A DNA stretch of 64,000 bases from assembly GCA_011316305.1 (NCBI GenBank), contig SAUG01000064.1:1-64000 (forward strand). The letters are read 5' to 3'. Source of the DNA: Rusavskia elegans. Taxonomy: Eukaryota > Ascomycota > Lecanoromycetes > Teloschistales > Teloschistaceae. The position numbers and the translations under genes were made by a program. Below are positions 23,485 through 34,373 of this stretch, piece by piece. The notes under the pieces were generated by a model that saw only the letters and a list, made by a program, of their open reading frames with translations, was not told the origin of the DNA and made no database searches. Positions within the stretch are counted from its first letter, which is position 1. The number at the start of each line of letters is the position of its first letter.

Positions 23485-25246
23485 ATGATTTTCGATTGGT
23501 ATCCCTTGAACTTTGCGTCTTCCGCAGCCCTGGTCGCTGCAAGTATAATTCTTTACACGGTCATCATCTGGCGTCGAGACAGTCTATCACACGTTCCCTA
23601 TCATAGATTCGATCATGATGACAGCCCCCAGAATTACATCCAAAATTCTGGAGAGCTATTGCATACCGGCTACTTGAAGGTATGATTTGTCGACTTTCAG
23701 TGCGAACCCTTGATCGAGCCAATCAACCTAGTACACGAAAAATGGGATTCCCTTCCGCATGCGCAATGCCATCAACCCCCGGAAACCGCAGGTCATCATG
23801 CCTTTCAAGTACTTGGACGAGGTCAAGAGCGCTCCACAGAGCCGCCTCAGCTTTCCCTTGTACTCCAGACTGGTATGTTTATCCCACGAAGCCAATTTGA
23901 CTACTACCCCGTTGACGATCAACAGGCTTTTCTACTGGATCATAGCAACGCTCCTCAACAAACCGATGCAGCCGCACACATGATTCGGTCTGACTTAAAC
24001 AAACACTTGCGTGGGTACAATGCCCCAGTCTTCCAAAACCTAGACTGATCCGTTGTAGCCGCTTTAGTAAGTGCCATGCAAGAGGAGAGCGACGTAGCGC
24101 TCCAAAGTAGATGGCCCGATTGCAAAGGTGTGTATAGCTTCGCCACCGCTTCGATCATCACCGTTGACCATCATACAGATTGGACTGCACTGCATCCATA
24201 CACGATTCTCGCTCAGGCCATCGCCCAAGTCACCACTCGAATCTTATGCGGTCAAGAGCTGGCAAGGAATGAAGAATGGGTCAAGCTAAGCGTAGAAACG
24301 ACAATCTCGGCCATGCAAACCGCCGCTGCAATTCGTGAGAAGTATCCACCCTACCTGCGATGGTTGGCTCCGTACTTTATGCCTGGTCCCAAGCTTTCGC
24401 TGGCCAACCGAAAACGTGCAGCCGAGATCCTTCGTCCCATTCTTCTCAAGCGAATAGCTGGCAAGGGTGACGGCTCTGGCTATAGTGATGGGATCCAGTG
24501 GCTCATTTCTGCTGCCGGTGCTCGAGCCAAGTCCGTCTTTGAACTTGCCGACGAGCAACTGTTCTTGAGTATTGCATCCGTACACTCGACCAGCGCCTCC
24601 CTGTTGTCAATCGTACACGATTTGGCAGACTTTGCGCAATATCGTGAGGAGATTCTAGACGAGATGCAAAGGGTCCAGAAAGAGCATGGGACTACGTGGA
24701 CGAAAGCGAGCTTGGCTAAGTTGAACAAGCTTGATAGCTTCATGAAGGAAAGCCAGCGGGTGAATCCCATCGGGCTAGGTAAAGCGTCCAAAGCGTGCCT
24801 TTGGGAACTGTCAAGCATCCATACTGAAGTAATCCACAGTGACCGTTACCCGAGCCGCCGTCAAACCATACACATTCAAAGACGGCTTCCACCTTCCCGC
24901 CAACACACTCATCTCCTTCCCTATGGCAGAGCTCAATCACGATCTCGACGTCTGGCCTAACAGCGAAACATTCGATGGATCTCGGTTCCTACGCATGCGT
25001 CAAAAAGGGGATGCAAATGGATGGCAATTCGCCTTTGTGGGTGAGAATTCGATCAACTTTGGGGCAGGGACGCACGCCTGTCCAGGGCGCTATTACGTCA
25101 GTCAGGAGATCAAAATCATGTTGGCGCATTTGCTGTTGCATTATGATTTCAAATGGCCAGATGGCAAAAGCCGTCCTGCGAATATGATCCATGACTTCGC
25201 GACACCCCCGAGTCCGATGGCGGAACTGATGTTTCGTAAGAAATAG
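23485..25246 (+). CDS. Cytochrome P450 (second of two)
   Basis: Six inferred exons: 23,485-23,679, 23,732-23,872, 23,926-24,010, 24,068-24,127, 24,179-24,778 and 24,840-25,246 (introns 51-61 nt), giving about 495 aa. An N-terminal membrane helix (SSAALVAASIILYTVII) is followed by the P450 fold. There is an I-helix region around SIASVHSTSAS, ExxR as ESQR in MKESQRVNP, and a textbook haem loop FGAGTHACPGR. It resembles CcsD/CcsG-type fungal P450s that oxidise the carbocycle of cytochalasans (family-level inference). Intron 3 (24,011-24,067) has donor gtgggt and branch-like ctgat. It is a multiple of three and holds an in-frame TGA, so if it is not spliced the gene is truncated. Confidence 0.8.
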
Positions 25247-26036
25247 TATGAGGGGAGTTGCTCTAAAGAGGTGATTGATGTCATCCTTCTTTGGATAGTG
25301 TATTGAAAACTTTGCTGAACCATTTGCTGTCGCAGCTTGACTGTGCGGGAACGCACACTTTGGACTTACTAGACGACGAGATGTCATGCCTTTGAACGCT
25401 TCACAAATGCACTGGCCTTCTGATATCGGTGTCGGTAACTGAGACTTGCTGCTTTACTAAAACGACCCCTGAATATTTGCTTAGGGGCAGCTCGCCCATG
25501 TAAGCTACGGTACCTCGACCGACTGACATTATCGGTTTCAACCATGATGATAAGCTGCAGACTGCACGTTCCAACGTGCATGCATAAGTCTACGCGAAGG
25601 TCTACCACGTGGCTGTTGCAGCGTAAGCAGATCCAGTAGATGCGACAGAGATATGTTCAAGATCGCCATGGATCAGCAAGCCCAAAAACAAAGAAGACGA
25701 AGATCTCATCGGAACTCCGTAGATGAAACTCAGGCACCCACTTGAGCCTGGAATCTTGCTGCGCCACAAAGATGGCATTTTCCAGCGCTCCATTCAAGGT
25801 AGCTAGCTGACGACAGCTATCAGGATGATCGCAAGCCTCGTCCAACATAGCAAACGAATAGCTTCTGGAGCACTACACCATCAGTATGACCGTCGGTATC
25901 GGAGTAGCCGGGATTATGGGCAAATTACATACTCGAATGGATACGAGGGCACCACGCCTCAGCTGAGCATCCAAAGGATCTTTGCCTTACAGTCGACACG
26001 TCCTATGAGTTTCATATATAGAGGAGATGATGTGGG
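25247..26036 (+). promoter_or_regulatory. Upstream region of the BBE-like oxidase
   Basis: 790 bp with no supported gene. A TATA-like tcatatatag lies at about 26,011-26,020, shortly before the start codon. Confidence 0.35.
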
Positions 26037-27920
26037 ATGAAAAAAAACCTCGATCTGTTCTCACTTGCCCCTTGCTTCAGCCATGGTGTCCTCAAAGTCT
26101 TCCCAGAGTGTACAGTCGTTCTTTACTTCTCTATTTTTCTTTTGAATATCTTCGTGCTCGCCGTTTATGGGGCCGCAACTCCTGCAGACTGGCAATCACT
26201 CAAGCAGGAGCTCCACGGCAACCTGCAGTCTGCACGGCCTCTAGCCGAACCATGTTTTCCTCATTCAATCAGGGACAATGTCAGCAGCCCGTCAACGAGG
26301 TGCTCGGGAGTGCAGCGAAATTATCTCAACGCTTCATATCGCACCAGCATCTATCGGGGCTTCTTCCATACCTACAACGAAGGCTGCGTATCCAACGCCA
26401 CGGATCAGTGTTTGCTTTCGCCTGATGATCCTTTCTCGGCCGTGTCTGGGACCTGCCAACAAGGACTGGTCTCAGAGCATTTCATCGAGGTCCGCAGCGC
26501 CAAAGATGTCCAGGTTGCCTTGGCTTTTGCACGCCGTACCGGCGTCAGTCTTTCTCTGAAGGCTTCTGGCCACGATTACTTGGGCCGCAGCAGTATCAAG
26601 GGGTCTCTGGCTCTCTGGACTCGGAACCTCAAGCAAATGACCTACCATCCTTCCTACTCCATACAGAATGGGACCAAGCATGGAACGTCCTCGATGCGAG
26701 CAGTCACCTTGGGGGCAGGAGTCAATCTGGAAGAAGCTTACGTCTTTGCTGATCAACATGCTGTCACACTTATCGGCGGCTCATCCCCAACAGTCACCGT
26801 TTCAGGTGGCTGGACACTTCTAGGAGGTCACAGCGTGCTGTCACCTCTATATGGCATGGGAGTCGATCGAGTGCTTGAATTCACCGTCGTCACTCCAGAT
26901 GGAGATCTCCGCACCGCAAATGCCCATAGCAATCCCGATCTCTTCTGGGCTTTACGAGGTGCCGGCGCCGCAGCCTTTGGCGTCGTCCTCAGCACCACAA
27001 TCAAAGTAGAGCCAGCGATGCCCCTAACCCTAGCCTCGATCTCCTTCCCTGCAACCCCCACCAACCAGCTTCCCTTCCTCGAGCTCCTCATCAACGAATC
27101 CACATCCTGGGCCTCCCAAGGCTGGGGTGGTCCTCTCGGATCCTCCTATGCCGCACTTGTTCATCCCGGCCTCCTCGATCTCAACGCCACCGCCAAAACA
27201 TTCTCCACCATCGCCAACTACGCTCGCCTTCAACAGCCCCAAGCCCCCACAACCGGTCCCAGCACATCCCAAACCAACGGCACGGCTTCCACTGGTGCCG
27301 CCGCCCCTGCAATCCAATATCTTCATTTCCCATCCTGGCTTGCCTTCTACACCGCCGCCATCGCGCCTTCAGCCAACAACGGCATCTCCCAGCCCAACTT
27401 CGCAAACTTCCGCGTGGTCCGAAAACAAATGCACCGGGAATCCAGCGGCCGGGCTCGTCTTCTCAGGCTCTTTGCTTCCCTGCTCGACGAGGGTTTATCC
27501 CCGCAAATCCTGCAGACCCCTCCGCATCTGTTCCCATACGAGCAGGGCAGCACGAGCGTCAACCGTGCATGGCGCGACAGCTATTGGATGGTCGGCACGA
27601 GTCTGCAATATGCGTGGAACGCGACAGACGAGGAGCGCAAGGGCAACGCGACGCTTTTGCAGACGGTTAGTAAGCAGTTGGTGGAGGCGGCGCCAGATGG
27701 GGCTCATTATCCGAATGAGGCGGATCCATGGTTGGAAGCGTGGCAGAAGGAGTTTTGGGGGGAGGAGGCGTATGCTAGGTTGCTTGAGGTCAAGAGGAAA
27801 TATGATCCTGAGGGGTTGATGGGATGTTGGAAATGTGTGGGGTTTGAGGAGGAGAAGGGGAGAAAGGGTGGAGAGGAGGATAAGTTTGGTTGCTGGGATG
27901 AGTATCGGGGGCTGGCTTAG
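26037..27920 (+). CDS. BBE-like FAD-linked oxidase (AspoA-type), secreted or luminal
   Basis: Single exon, 627 aa, berberine-bridge-enzyme-like flavoprotein. A hydrophobic N-terminal segment (VVLYFSIFLLNIFVLAVYG) looks like a signal peptide or anchor. The FAD_binding_4 domain has SGHDYLGRSS with His at about residue 179, the expected covalent FAD attachment. GGHSVLSPLYGMG stands where bicovalent members carry a Cys, so only single attachment is suggested. The C-terminal BBE region has NEADPW, FWGEEAYARLLEVKRKYDPEG and extra Cys. In aspochalasin biosynthesis AspoA uses an active-site Glu to protonate and move a double bond without net oxidation. Glu 561 here (in PNEAD) is a candidate equivalent, by inference. 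Low-complexity Gly/Glu/Lys sequence near the C-terminus looks dispensable. It precedes the MFS gene tail to tail. Confidence 0.85.
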   Translation: MKKNLDLFSLAPCFSHGVLKVFPECTVVLYFSIFLLNIFVLAVYGAATPADWQSLKQELHGNLQSARPLAEPCFPHSIRDNVSSPSTRCSGVQRNYLNASYRTSIYRGFFHTYNEGCVSNATDQCLLSPDDPFSAVSGTCQQGLVSEHFIEVRSAKDVQVALAFARRTGVSLSLKASGHDYLGRSSIKGSLALWTRNLKQMTYHPSYSIQNGTKHGTSSMRAVTLGAGVNLEEAYVFADQHAVTLIGGSSPTVTVSGGWTLLGGHSVLSPLYGMGVDRVLEFTVVTPDGDLRTANAHSNPDLFWALRGAGAAAFGVVLSTTIKVEPAMPLTLASISFPATPTNQLPFLELLINESTSWASQGWGGPLGSSYAALVHPGLLDLNATAKTFSTIANYARLQQPQAPTTGPSTSQTNGTASTGAAAPAIQYLHFPSWLAFYTAAIAPSANNGISQPNFANFRVVRKQMHRESSGRARLLRLFASLLDEGLSPQILQTPPHLFPYEQGSTSVNRAWRDSYWMVGTSLQYAWNATDEERKGNATLLQTVSKQLVEAAPDGAHYPNEADPWLEAWQKEFWGEEAYARLLEVKRKYDPEGLMGCWKCVGFEEEKGRKGGEEDKFGCWDEYRGLA

Positions 27921-28211
27921 ATTCGGGGCGGGTTTGGTTTAGAGGACTTTAGTGCTATAGTCTGATATTGCATGGGGGTTTGGAGTGTACATATACTATT
28001 TCCAAAATTGAACGACTGGACATATAAAGTGATTTAATGACGGGAACGATGTAGCAGCCAGCCGAATGAGAAGTAAGATTTTGGCATGATGAATCACACA
28101 GTTGAATGAAGGCTGCAACAGTGCAAAAAAATGCCCGAGAATCATACTACAAGTATTAATGCACTCAAAAAACTAGTGCTACTTGGAGTAAAAATTTCAC
28201 TAGCAACTGCT

Positions 28212-29984
28212 CTAGCCGTCCATCTGCGGCGATTCACTACCCTCCGATACAACGTTCCCTCCTTCCTGGTCTTTATCCTTCTTCCCCTTCTTCTCTTGCA
28301 ATCCGAAATCTGTCTCGAGCTCTTTCCGCAATTTCGTTCGCTTCTCAAATCCTACCGCCACCACCGAGACGCCAGCGAAGATGATACCGATTAACCATGA
28401 TCTCCTCAGTGCCGCTACAAAGAGCGCTTTGACCTGCGCCTCTGTCACGGCGTCGAGGGGTCTCACAAACGCCGCTGTCGCGTGCTCGTACGCCTGGCCA
28501 CTTGCGAGCTGCGCCCTCACAGCTGGATCATCGATCTGATACAATAGCTCTTCTGCTCGATTGTTGAAGACTGCCGCAGGGATAGCAACACCCCAGATCA
28601 TACCGAGGCTGCGGATAAAGGCCCAAGTAGCGGTACTGGATGCAGCTTCGTTCTCCGTCAAGCCAGCTTGGATGGCGGGAAGTTGTGATGGGATACAGGC
28701 GCCCAAGCCGGCGGCAATGATGAGCTGCAGGATCACCCATACGCCGGTCCGTGAGGTTTCATTTAGAAGTGAGCTGCAGCCAAAGCCAATCGTAATGAGA
28801 GACATGCTGATGAGGTGCACGAGGCGATATTCGCCGAACTTGGCAACCATGCCACCGGCGATGGCTGCGAAAAGGGGGAAGATGAAGACGAGGACCAGTA
28901 GATTCACGCCTGAACGTGTGGGGCTGGCTCCAAGAACGGATTGAAAGTAGAGGGGGAAAAAGTAGGTCGTCCAGATGGTGAGTAGAGAGTGGTTGAAGGA
29001 GATGAAGAAGGCTGCGCTCGAAGTTCGGTTGCCGAAGAGAATCGGTGGCATAACGGGATGGGCGCAGAGAGGTGAGTACTCGTATATGGCGAAGACAAGC
29101 AGGAAGACAAGTCCCACAGTAAGGAGCGCTACCATCTGCGCGTTGGACCACGAGTATTTGGATCCGGCGTAGGTCAGCACATAGAGGACCAAGACGGTGG
29201 AGATAATGAGGAACGCATTGCCGATATAGTCGATTTGTCGTACACGCTGCTGCCAGGTAAGGCCACCTCGGTGCGACAGACGGAGGAAGATGAAGAGGAT
29301 AGCCAGAGCGACGGCACCGATAGGCAGGTTCAAGAAGAAAACCCAACGCCATTGACCATTACCAGCCAATGCGCCCCCTACAAGAGGGCCAAAGGAAGCG
29401 GTCATGCTGATGATGGCAAAGAGCAGACCGATGAATTTCCCACGCTCGCGGAGAGGGATCATGTCGCAAATAATGACATCGACGAGCATATTGATTCCAC
29501 CGCCTCCGACCCCTTGGATTCCTCGGCCAACAATAAGCATGGCGGTGTTTTGTGCTGCTCCGCAGATGGCGCTACCCAGTAGGAATATGAGGACGGAAGA
29601 GATCATGAGCCATCGTCTTCCCCAAAGATCGGCAAATTGTCCACATAGCGGCTGGAAGATGGCACTGTGATGATTTATCAGTGCTGTAGTGCATTGTAGG
29701 CAGACTTCTGTATACCTGGTCAAGAAGTAGAGATTGATGACCCAAACATAGTTGCCTCCCGAACCCAGCTCGGCAGCAATGGTTGGCAAAGCGGTAGATA
29801 TCACGGAACCCTCAAGAGCGCTCAACAAAGCCGAGACAGCAAGACCACTGAAGATAACCCATATCCTCCAGTCAGGGTGGAAGGCAGGCTCTGCTCCTGG
29901 TTGGCTAGGCGGCAAGACGTTGCTATGGGCTTCAGTACTCGTTCGCTCTGGAGATACTTCTTGCTCAACGGTATTGCTATGCAT
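28212..29984 (-). CDS. MFS multidrug-type transporter (14-TM, DHA2 family)
   Basis: Proton-coupled exporter of the major facilitator superfamily, plausibly exporting the cluster product. Exons are 29,716-29,984 and 28,212-29,664. The 51-nt intron (29,665-29,715, gtatac...cacag) is a multiple of three and would read through, but splicing restores the usual [22 protein letters not shown] motif. The protein is about 573 aa. Many hydrophobic segments are visible, with the DHA motif [19 protein letters not shown] in TM5 and a cytoplasmic N-terminus rich in Ser/Thr/Pro. Family length is 550-600 aa, so it appears complete. It runs opposite to the BBE gene (convergent, 291 bp apart). Confidence 0.9.
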   Translation of the reverse strand: [590 protein letters not shown]

Positions 29985-30696
29985 TGTGAGGGAAGCTTGG
30001 TGAGGTCGAGGGTTTTACTGCTACTGCCGCTGGGGTAGAACAGTGGATCATAAGTTGGTACGAATGCAAAGATGCAGCATATCTCGACAGTGAGGTGTTC
30101 AACATTCCAGTATGAGTCAGTCAGAGCATCGAAGAGGCTACAACGAGTGCTGACCAAGCAGAACTCCTTCAGTCACCCAGTGCGAAGTCTGCATGAATGC
30201 ACGAGCCACGCCGGCGACGCCGATGCTCTCATCGGAGACGCCGATACCCATCGGCCTGCCCATGACAAAGCATCGGCCCACAGCAATGGATCACCTCACT
30301 TCATGCTTCAACGGAGTACCGTCTTGTAACGGAATAGTTGTCGGACCGCTTTCTGGGTCCAAGCTAGACAGCTATAGCAAGGACTTGAGACGAGACGAGG
30401 GCATGATGTTGGATAGGTGTTTATGCTTGCCTAATCGGGAATCGGGCTGACGTATGACGTCACAATGCACTTTTGTGCAAGCATAAGAAATTATGAAAAC
30501 CACTCAACGCTGTATTACTCTGTCGACAGGTCGCTTTCCGGGAGTAGAGATCATCGAGACATCGACCACTATGGAACAGCACAGTGTATCAGATCCGCCG
30601 TATTGCCAAGAGCTTGGGAACCTTGAAAGCCTTTGAGAGCTATAATCTATCTTAGTAGAAGCCTCCATATTCATCAGTCCCTATGTGTATGAGTTC
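29985..30696 (-). promoter_or_regulatory. Promoter region of the MFS gene, with CRE-like site
   Basis: 712 bp without a gene. At 30,448-30,462 it contains TGACGTATGACGTCA, a half site followed by a perfect bZIP/CRE palindrome (TGACGTCA at 30,455-30,462). Confidence 0.4.
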
Positions 30697-31959
30697 CTAT
30701 TGGAGCCTCTGCTGGACAGCATCCACGTAATTCCCTTTCAATAAAACCGAATCGGCCGGAAATTCTAACAGTTCCACAAAAGCAGTGCCGGAATACTGCT
30801 TCTCGCCCACAATACCTCCAACAACCGTCGCAGAGAACCCATTGCTACCAAGACCCTCGCCTGCATTGTATTCAAATCCTACATTCTTATTCTCAATCAC
30901 AAACTTCCATGCCTTGTCCTCCTTGGGGCATCCAATCTCGAGCGTGAAACCCGTAGCTCGATCTCTCAGCCCCCCTGTAACCTTCCCATCGTATGTCTTT
31001 TTCATAACAACATAGTTCTCCGTCTCGGAAGGCGACCCGTGTGTTGCTGCGAAGACCTGCTTGCCGTTCTCGCCCACCACAACCGAAGGCTTGTGAAGCG
31101 TTTTCTCTACATTCGACTCCCATGCGATATGACTGAGCGCATGAGGACCTGCCAACAACCGGATAGCGGAGAAAGCGCGCAAACACGTGAACCAGCTGAA
31201 CGCTGTCCAGATACGTTCATGACCTCCGACGCCAGCGTAACGGAAGGCTGTGCCTTCGACCTGCACATCGACCTCGACGATGCCAGCAGGAATGGGCTCC
31301 ACCCAACGGAAGTATGGTACCACCTCGGTATCTGCCTTGCTGCTTGGATATGTACTGCCATCGGGATAGCGAGCTGGTAGCAGAGACTTGAAGACCATGC
31401 TCCCTGTCAGGTCATCCATCTTGCAGCCCACGCGTGCAACAGTCATATCTTTGCTGATTTCGAACCCGCAGCTGTATTCTTTCCCATTATTGCCCTTCCA
31501 CAGGCCGCGTGTGCCCCAGTTGCACGACTCCACGTACGAGTCGGAGGGATAGTCTACCCGGACAAACTTCCGGCCGTTGGGAAAGGCCCATTCTGACACC
31601 AGTCGAAGGTTGCCGGTGCCCAGGATGGAATAATTGGGATCGCGATAGAAGCCAAAGTAGAACATCGATAGACCATCGTCGGAGACGCCATCGAACTCCC
31701 ATTGCTCGCCCCCCGTGCTGTTCAACGGAAGCATCTTGGGGGATTCGGGGTCGTCTAGAGGATCAGCACCGAAGAAGACTGGCTTTCTGGTCTTTTCCAT
31801 TTCGAAAGCCGTCAGATGGTTGGTGGTGCAGCCATCGTCCGAGAAGTTGGCCGGTTGAGAAGGCCAGTAATAGCTCCATCGGTCTGGCCAGTCGTAGTTC
31901 CAACCACAAACCGATGCGATAAAGCACCAGCTGTACAAAGCTATAGCAAGGATCCCCAT
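30697..31959 (-). CDS. Lipocalin-like Diels-Alderase of the CcsF/PyiF type
   Basis: Single exon, 420 aa. An N-terminal signal-like stretch (MGILAIALYSWCFIASVCGW) is followed by two beta-rich halves with many Trp and Tyr, as in the fungal lipocalin-like pericyclases (CcsF, PyiF, MycB, Fsa2 group). Visible family-like blocks are YWPSQPANFSDDGCTTNHLT, GLSMFYFGFYRDPNYSILGT, HERIWTAFSWFTC and RATGFTLEIGCP. In cytochalasan pathways this enzyme catalyses the intramolecular Diels-Alder reaction that creates the isoindolone fused to the macrocycle. It is divergent to the trans-ER across a 383-bp shared promoter, as expected for co-regulated core genes. No frame break was seen. Confidence 0.85.
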   Translation of the reverse strand: MGILAIALYSWCFIASVCGWNYDWPDRWSYYWPSQPANFSDDGCTTNHLTAFEMEKTRKPVFFGADPLDDPESPKMLPLNSTGGEQWEFDGVSDDGLSMFYFGFYRDPNYSILGTGNLRLVSEWAFPNGRKFVRVDYPSDSYVESCNWGTRGLWKGNNGKEYSCGFEISKDMTVARVGCKMDDLTGSMVFKSLLPARYPDGSTYPSSKADTEVVPYFRWVEPIPAGIVEVDVQVEGTAFRYAGVGGHERIWTAFSWFTCLRAFSAIRLLAGPHALSHIAWESNVEKTLHKPSVVVGENGKQVFAATHGSPSETENYVVMKKTYDGKVTGGLRDRATGFTLEIGCPKEDKAWKFVIENKNVGFEYNAGEGLGSNGFSATVVGGIVGEKQYSGTAFVELLEFPADSVLLKGNYVDAVQQRLQ

Positions 31960-32342
31960 GTCTTGGTGCCACTTAGGCTAAATAATAATCCAACGACTGC
32001 AAGTGAAATATAATGAAGCTGCGAGAATGATGGTATGCTCATCAGGTTCTGCGTTGCCATAACCTTTCGGCCTCAATGACTCTGACCAACGCATTGTCCG
32101 GATCGGCCAGCCGAAGATTGTCCTCGGAATTGTTACCATGCAAGTCCATACCCGACCGCACATTCGAATGCTGTATCATCGGTGCGACAAGGAGCGTAGC
32201 TGTTTGTGGTATGGCTCAGTGAATCGATTTTGCAAATGCACGGAGAGACTGAGACCCGGAATTTAGTTAATCCGTACGCTGGATTGCGCAGGCTCTTATT
32301 TTGTAGAACATCAAACATCTGGGTCATCAATTAGCCGCAACG
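31960..32342. promoter_or_regulatory. Divergent promoter, Diels-Alderase / trans-ER
   Basis: 383 bp between two core-gene starts. It contains tcggtgcga (TCG-N3-CGA) at 32,179-32,187, a form also seen twice upstream of the PKS-NRPS. Confidence 0.4.
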
Positions 32343-33494
32343 ATGACTGCCCAGGAGGAATCTCTCCCAAAGAGCCACACTGCTATCGTCCAGCACGAGA
32401 AAGGCAAACTCGAGATCACATCTGATCTACCTCTTCCAAAGATTGAGCCGCATCAAATCCTTGTCAAAACCGTCGCGGTAGCTCTAAACCCGTGCGACTA
32501 TAAACTCCCTGAAGAGTTTCCCTCGCGAGGAACTTACGATGGAAACGATTTTTCGGGTGTGGTCGTTGCTTGTGGGTCCGAAATCGCGACGACTGGACTA
32601 TTCAAAGTCAAGGATCGTGTCTTTGGCGCTGTTTATGGCAGCAATCCAGTCGACAAGGACACTGGCTCATTTGCTGAGTATGTCAAATCGATCGCTGTTT
32701 TCACATGGAAGATGCCGGACTGGATGTCTTTCGACGATGCAGCTGGGATGAGCGGTACCTGCATTGCGACCATGGGTGTCGCCCTGTTCCGTTCGCTGGA
32801 GCTACCAGGTACACTTGATAAGCCGGCGGAGAAAGCAAAAGATGTACTGGTGTATGGTGGAAGCTCGTCGGTCGGTACCATTGGGATTCAAATGGTGAAG
32901 CTGTGAGTCTGCCACGATTTGTGCCATTTCAATCCGTCCGCGACTGACGCATGCCATGGCAGCCTCGGTCATAAGGCGATAACAACGTGCTCTCCGAGGA
33001 ATTTCGAACTGGTCAAATCGTACGGCGCAGACGCTGTGTTCGATTACAACTCAGTCACCTGCGGAAAAGATATCAAGGAGTTGACGAGAAACTCGCTCAA
33101 GTATGCAATCGACCCTTTTGCTCAAAAGGGATCGATGGCTATATGTGATGAGGCCATTGGTCGCGTTGGAGGAAAGTACACCGCACTTGAGCTCTTCCAA
33201 GGACATATGCCTGAGGTAAAGAGGATCAAAAGAGATCTGGTGATGGGACCTACCATCTTAGGTGCCGGGGTTGATGCTGGAGAAGACGGTTCAGACTATG
33301 CGAAAGGCGCCGACCCAGAACTACGTCGCTGGGGTATTGATTTTTACCAGGCTGTTCAGCGATTAGTGAACGGCCGGGAACTAAGAGTGCATCCTGTCCA
33401 TGTTCTTGAAGGCCGTTTTGAGGCCATCTTACGTGGATTGGATATGCTCAAGGGAGGTAAGGTGTCTGGTCAGAAATTGGTCGTGAGACTATGA
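32343..33494 (+). CDS. Trans-acting enoyl reductase (CcsC/ApdC/LovC type)
   Basis: Medium-chain dehydrogenase/reductase that supplies the enoyl reduction missing from the PKS. Exons 32,343-32,902 and 32,963-33,494 (60-nt intron, gtgagt...ggcag) give about 363 aa, the normal size. The GroES-like N-terminal half has VKTVAVALNPCDYKLPEEF and DFSGVV. The NADPH-binding fold has VYGGSSSVGTIGIQMVKL at the intron, then SYGADAVFDYNS, and there is no zinc-binding Cys/His set, as usual for this group. It partners with the PKS 0.9 kb downstream and shares a divergent promoter with the Diels-Alderase. Confidence 0.92.
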
Positions 33495-34373
33495 AAGGGG
33501 CATGAAATGATAGAGCAGCACTGCTAAAGCTCGTGCAAATAAGCCGGAGATGGTGAAGACAATTGCTTGAAGCTTGGTGCGAACATAACACTTGAGTCGC
33601 GACAATATTGGCAAAGACTTGTCAGAGTTCCCGTAAACGACCGAATCAAGTGGGCCAATTTCGACTCGAAGCGTCTTGAACAGAGTTCGAGGAATCTAAA
33701 ACTCTTCACGGACCCAGCGTGATAGACTCGCTCAATGTACTCGAAGCGATGTCCCAAACTGATTTCTAGCATAGTCTGATTACAGCGACTTATCAGCTCC
33801 GCGCCATGGGTCTAGCCGGTCTAGCAACCAGGACAGTGAGGTCTATGGACTGCATCGCGATTTGATTGACCGTAGACTTGATGCTGAATCATCATTTCCT
33901 GGCAGTGAGGTTATTATGTTCTATTGAAGTCATTGCATGGGCTTAATGGCTGTCTTATGAGCAATCGGAGATGTCTTAAGATACCTCGGGCTCACAAACG
34001 GCTTAGGTGGATGAGAGGAAGACGAGTCCCTCGACAAGGGTTCGTAATCTTGGGAGGCTCCATTAACAACGGTCAGACCGACCATGAGGGCATAGTCAGC
34101 CATCGTGTAGGGTGTCGGCATGCCGTAAATCCTCCCATGCCGGGTATAAGGCCGGAGAATTATGGGATTTGCCCAGGATATGCATCCACGGAGATAACTT
34201 CCGAGCTGCAAGGCACCTGTATGAGACCTAGAGACACAGGCTGTGCTTGAGGTTTGAGAGCTGGATATCTGATTATTCGAAGCTCCCACGCCCGTACTAG
34301 TCGAAATCGGTCTTTATCTTCTAATCATTACATTTACCAGTATTCGAGTTTCGAGGTTGCACAATCCATCAAC
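33495..34373 (+). promoter_or_regulatory. Promoter region of the PKS-NRPS
   Basis: 879 bp without a supported gene. It contains two TCG-N3-CGA palindromes, tcgactcga at 33,662-33,670 and tcgaagcga at 33,741-33,749, possible sites for the zinc-cluster regulator (inference). Confidence 0.4.
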
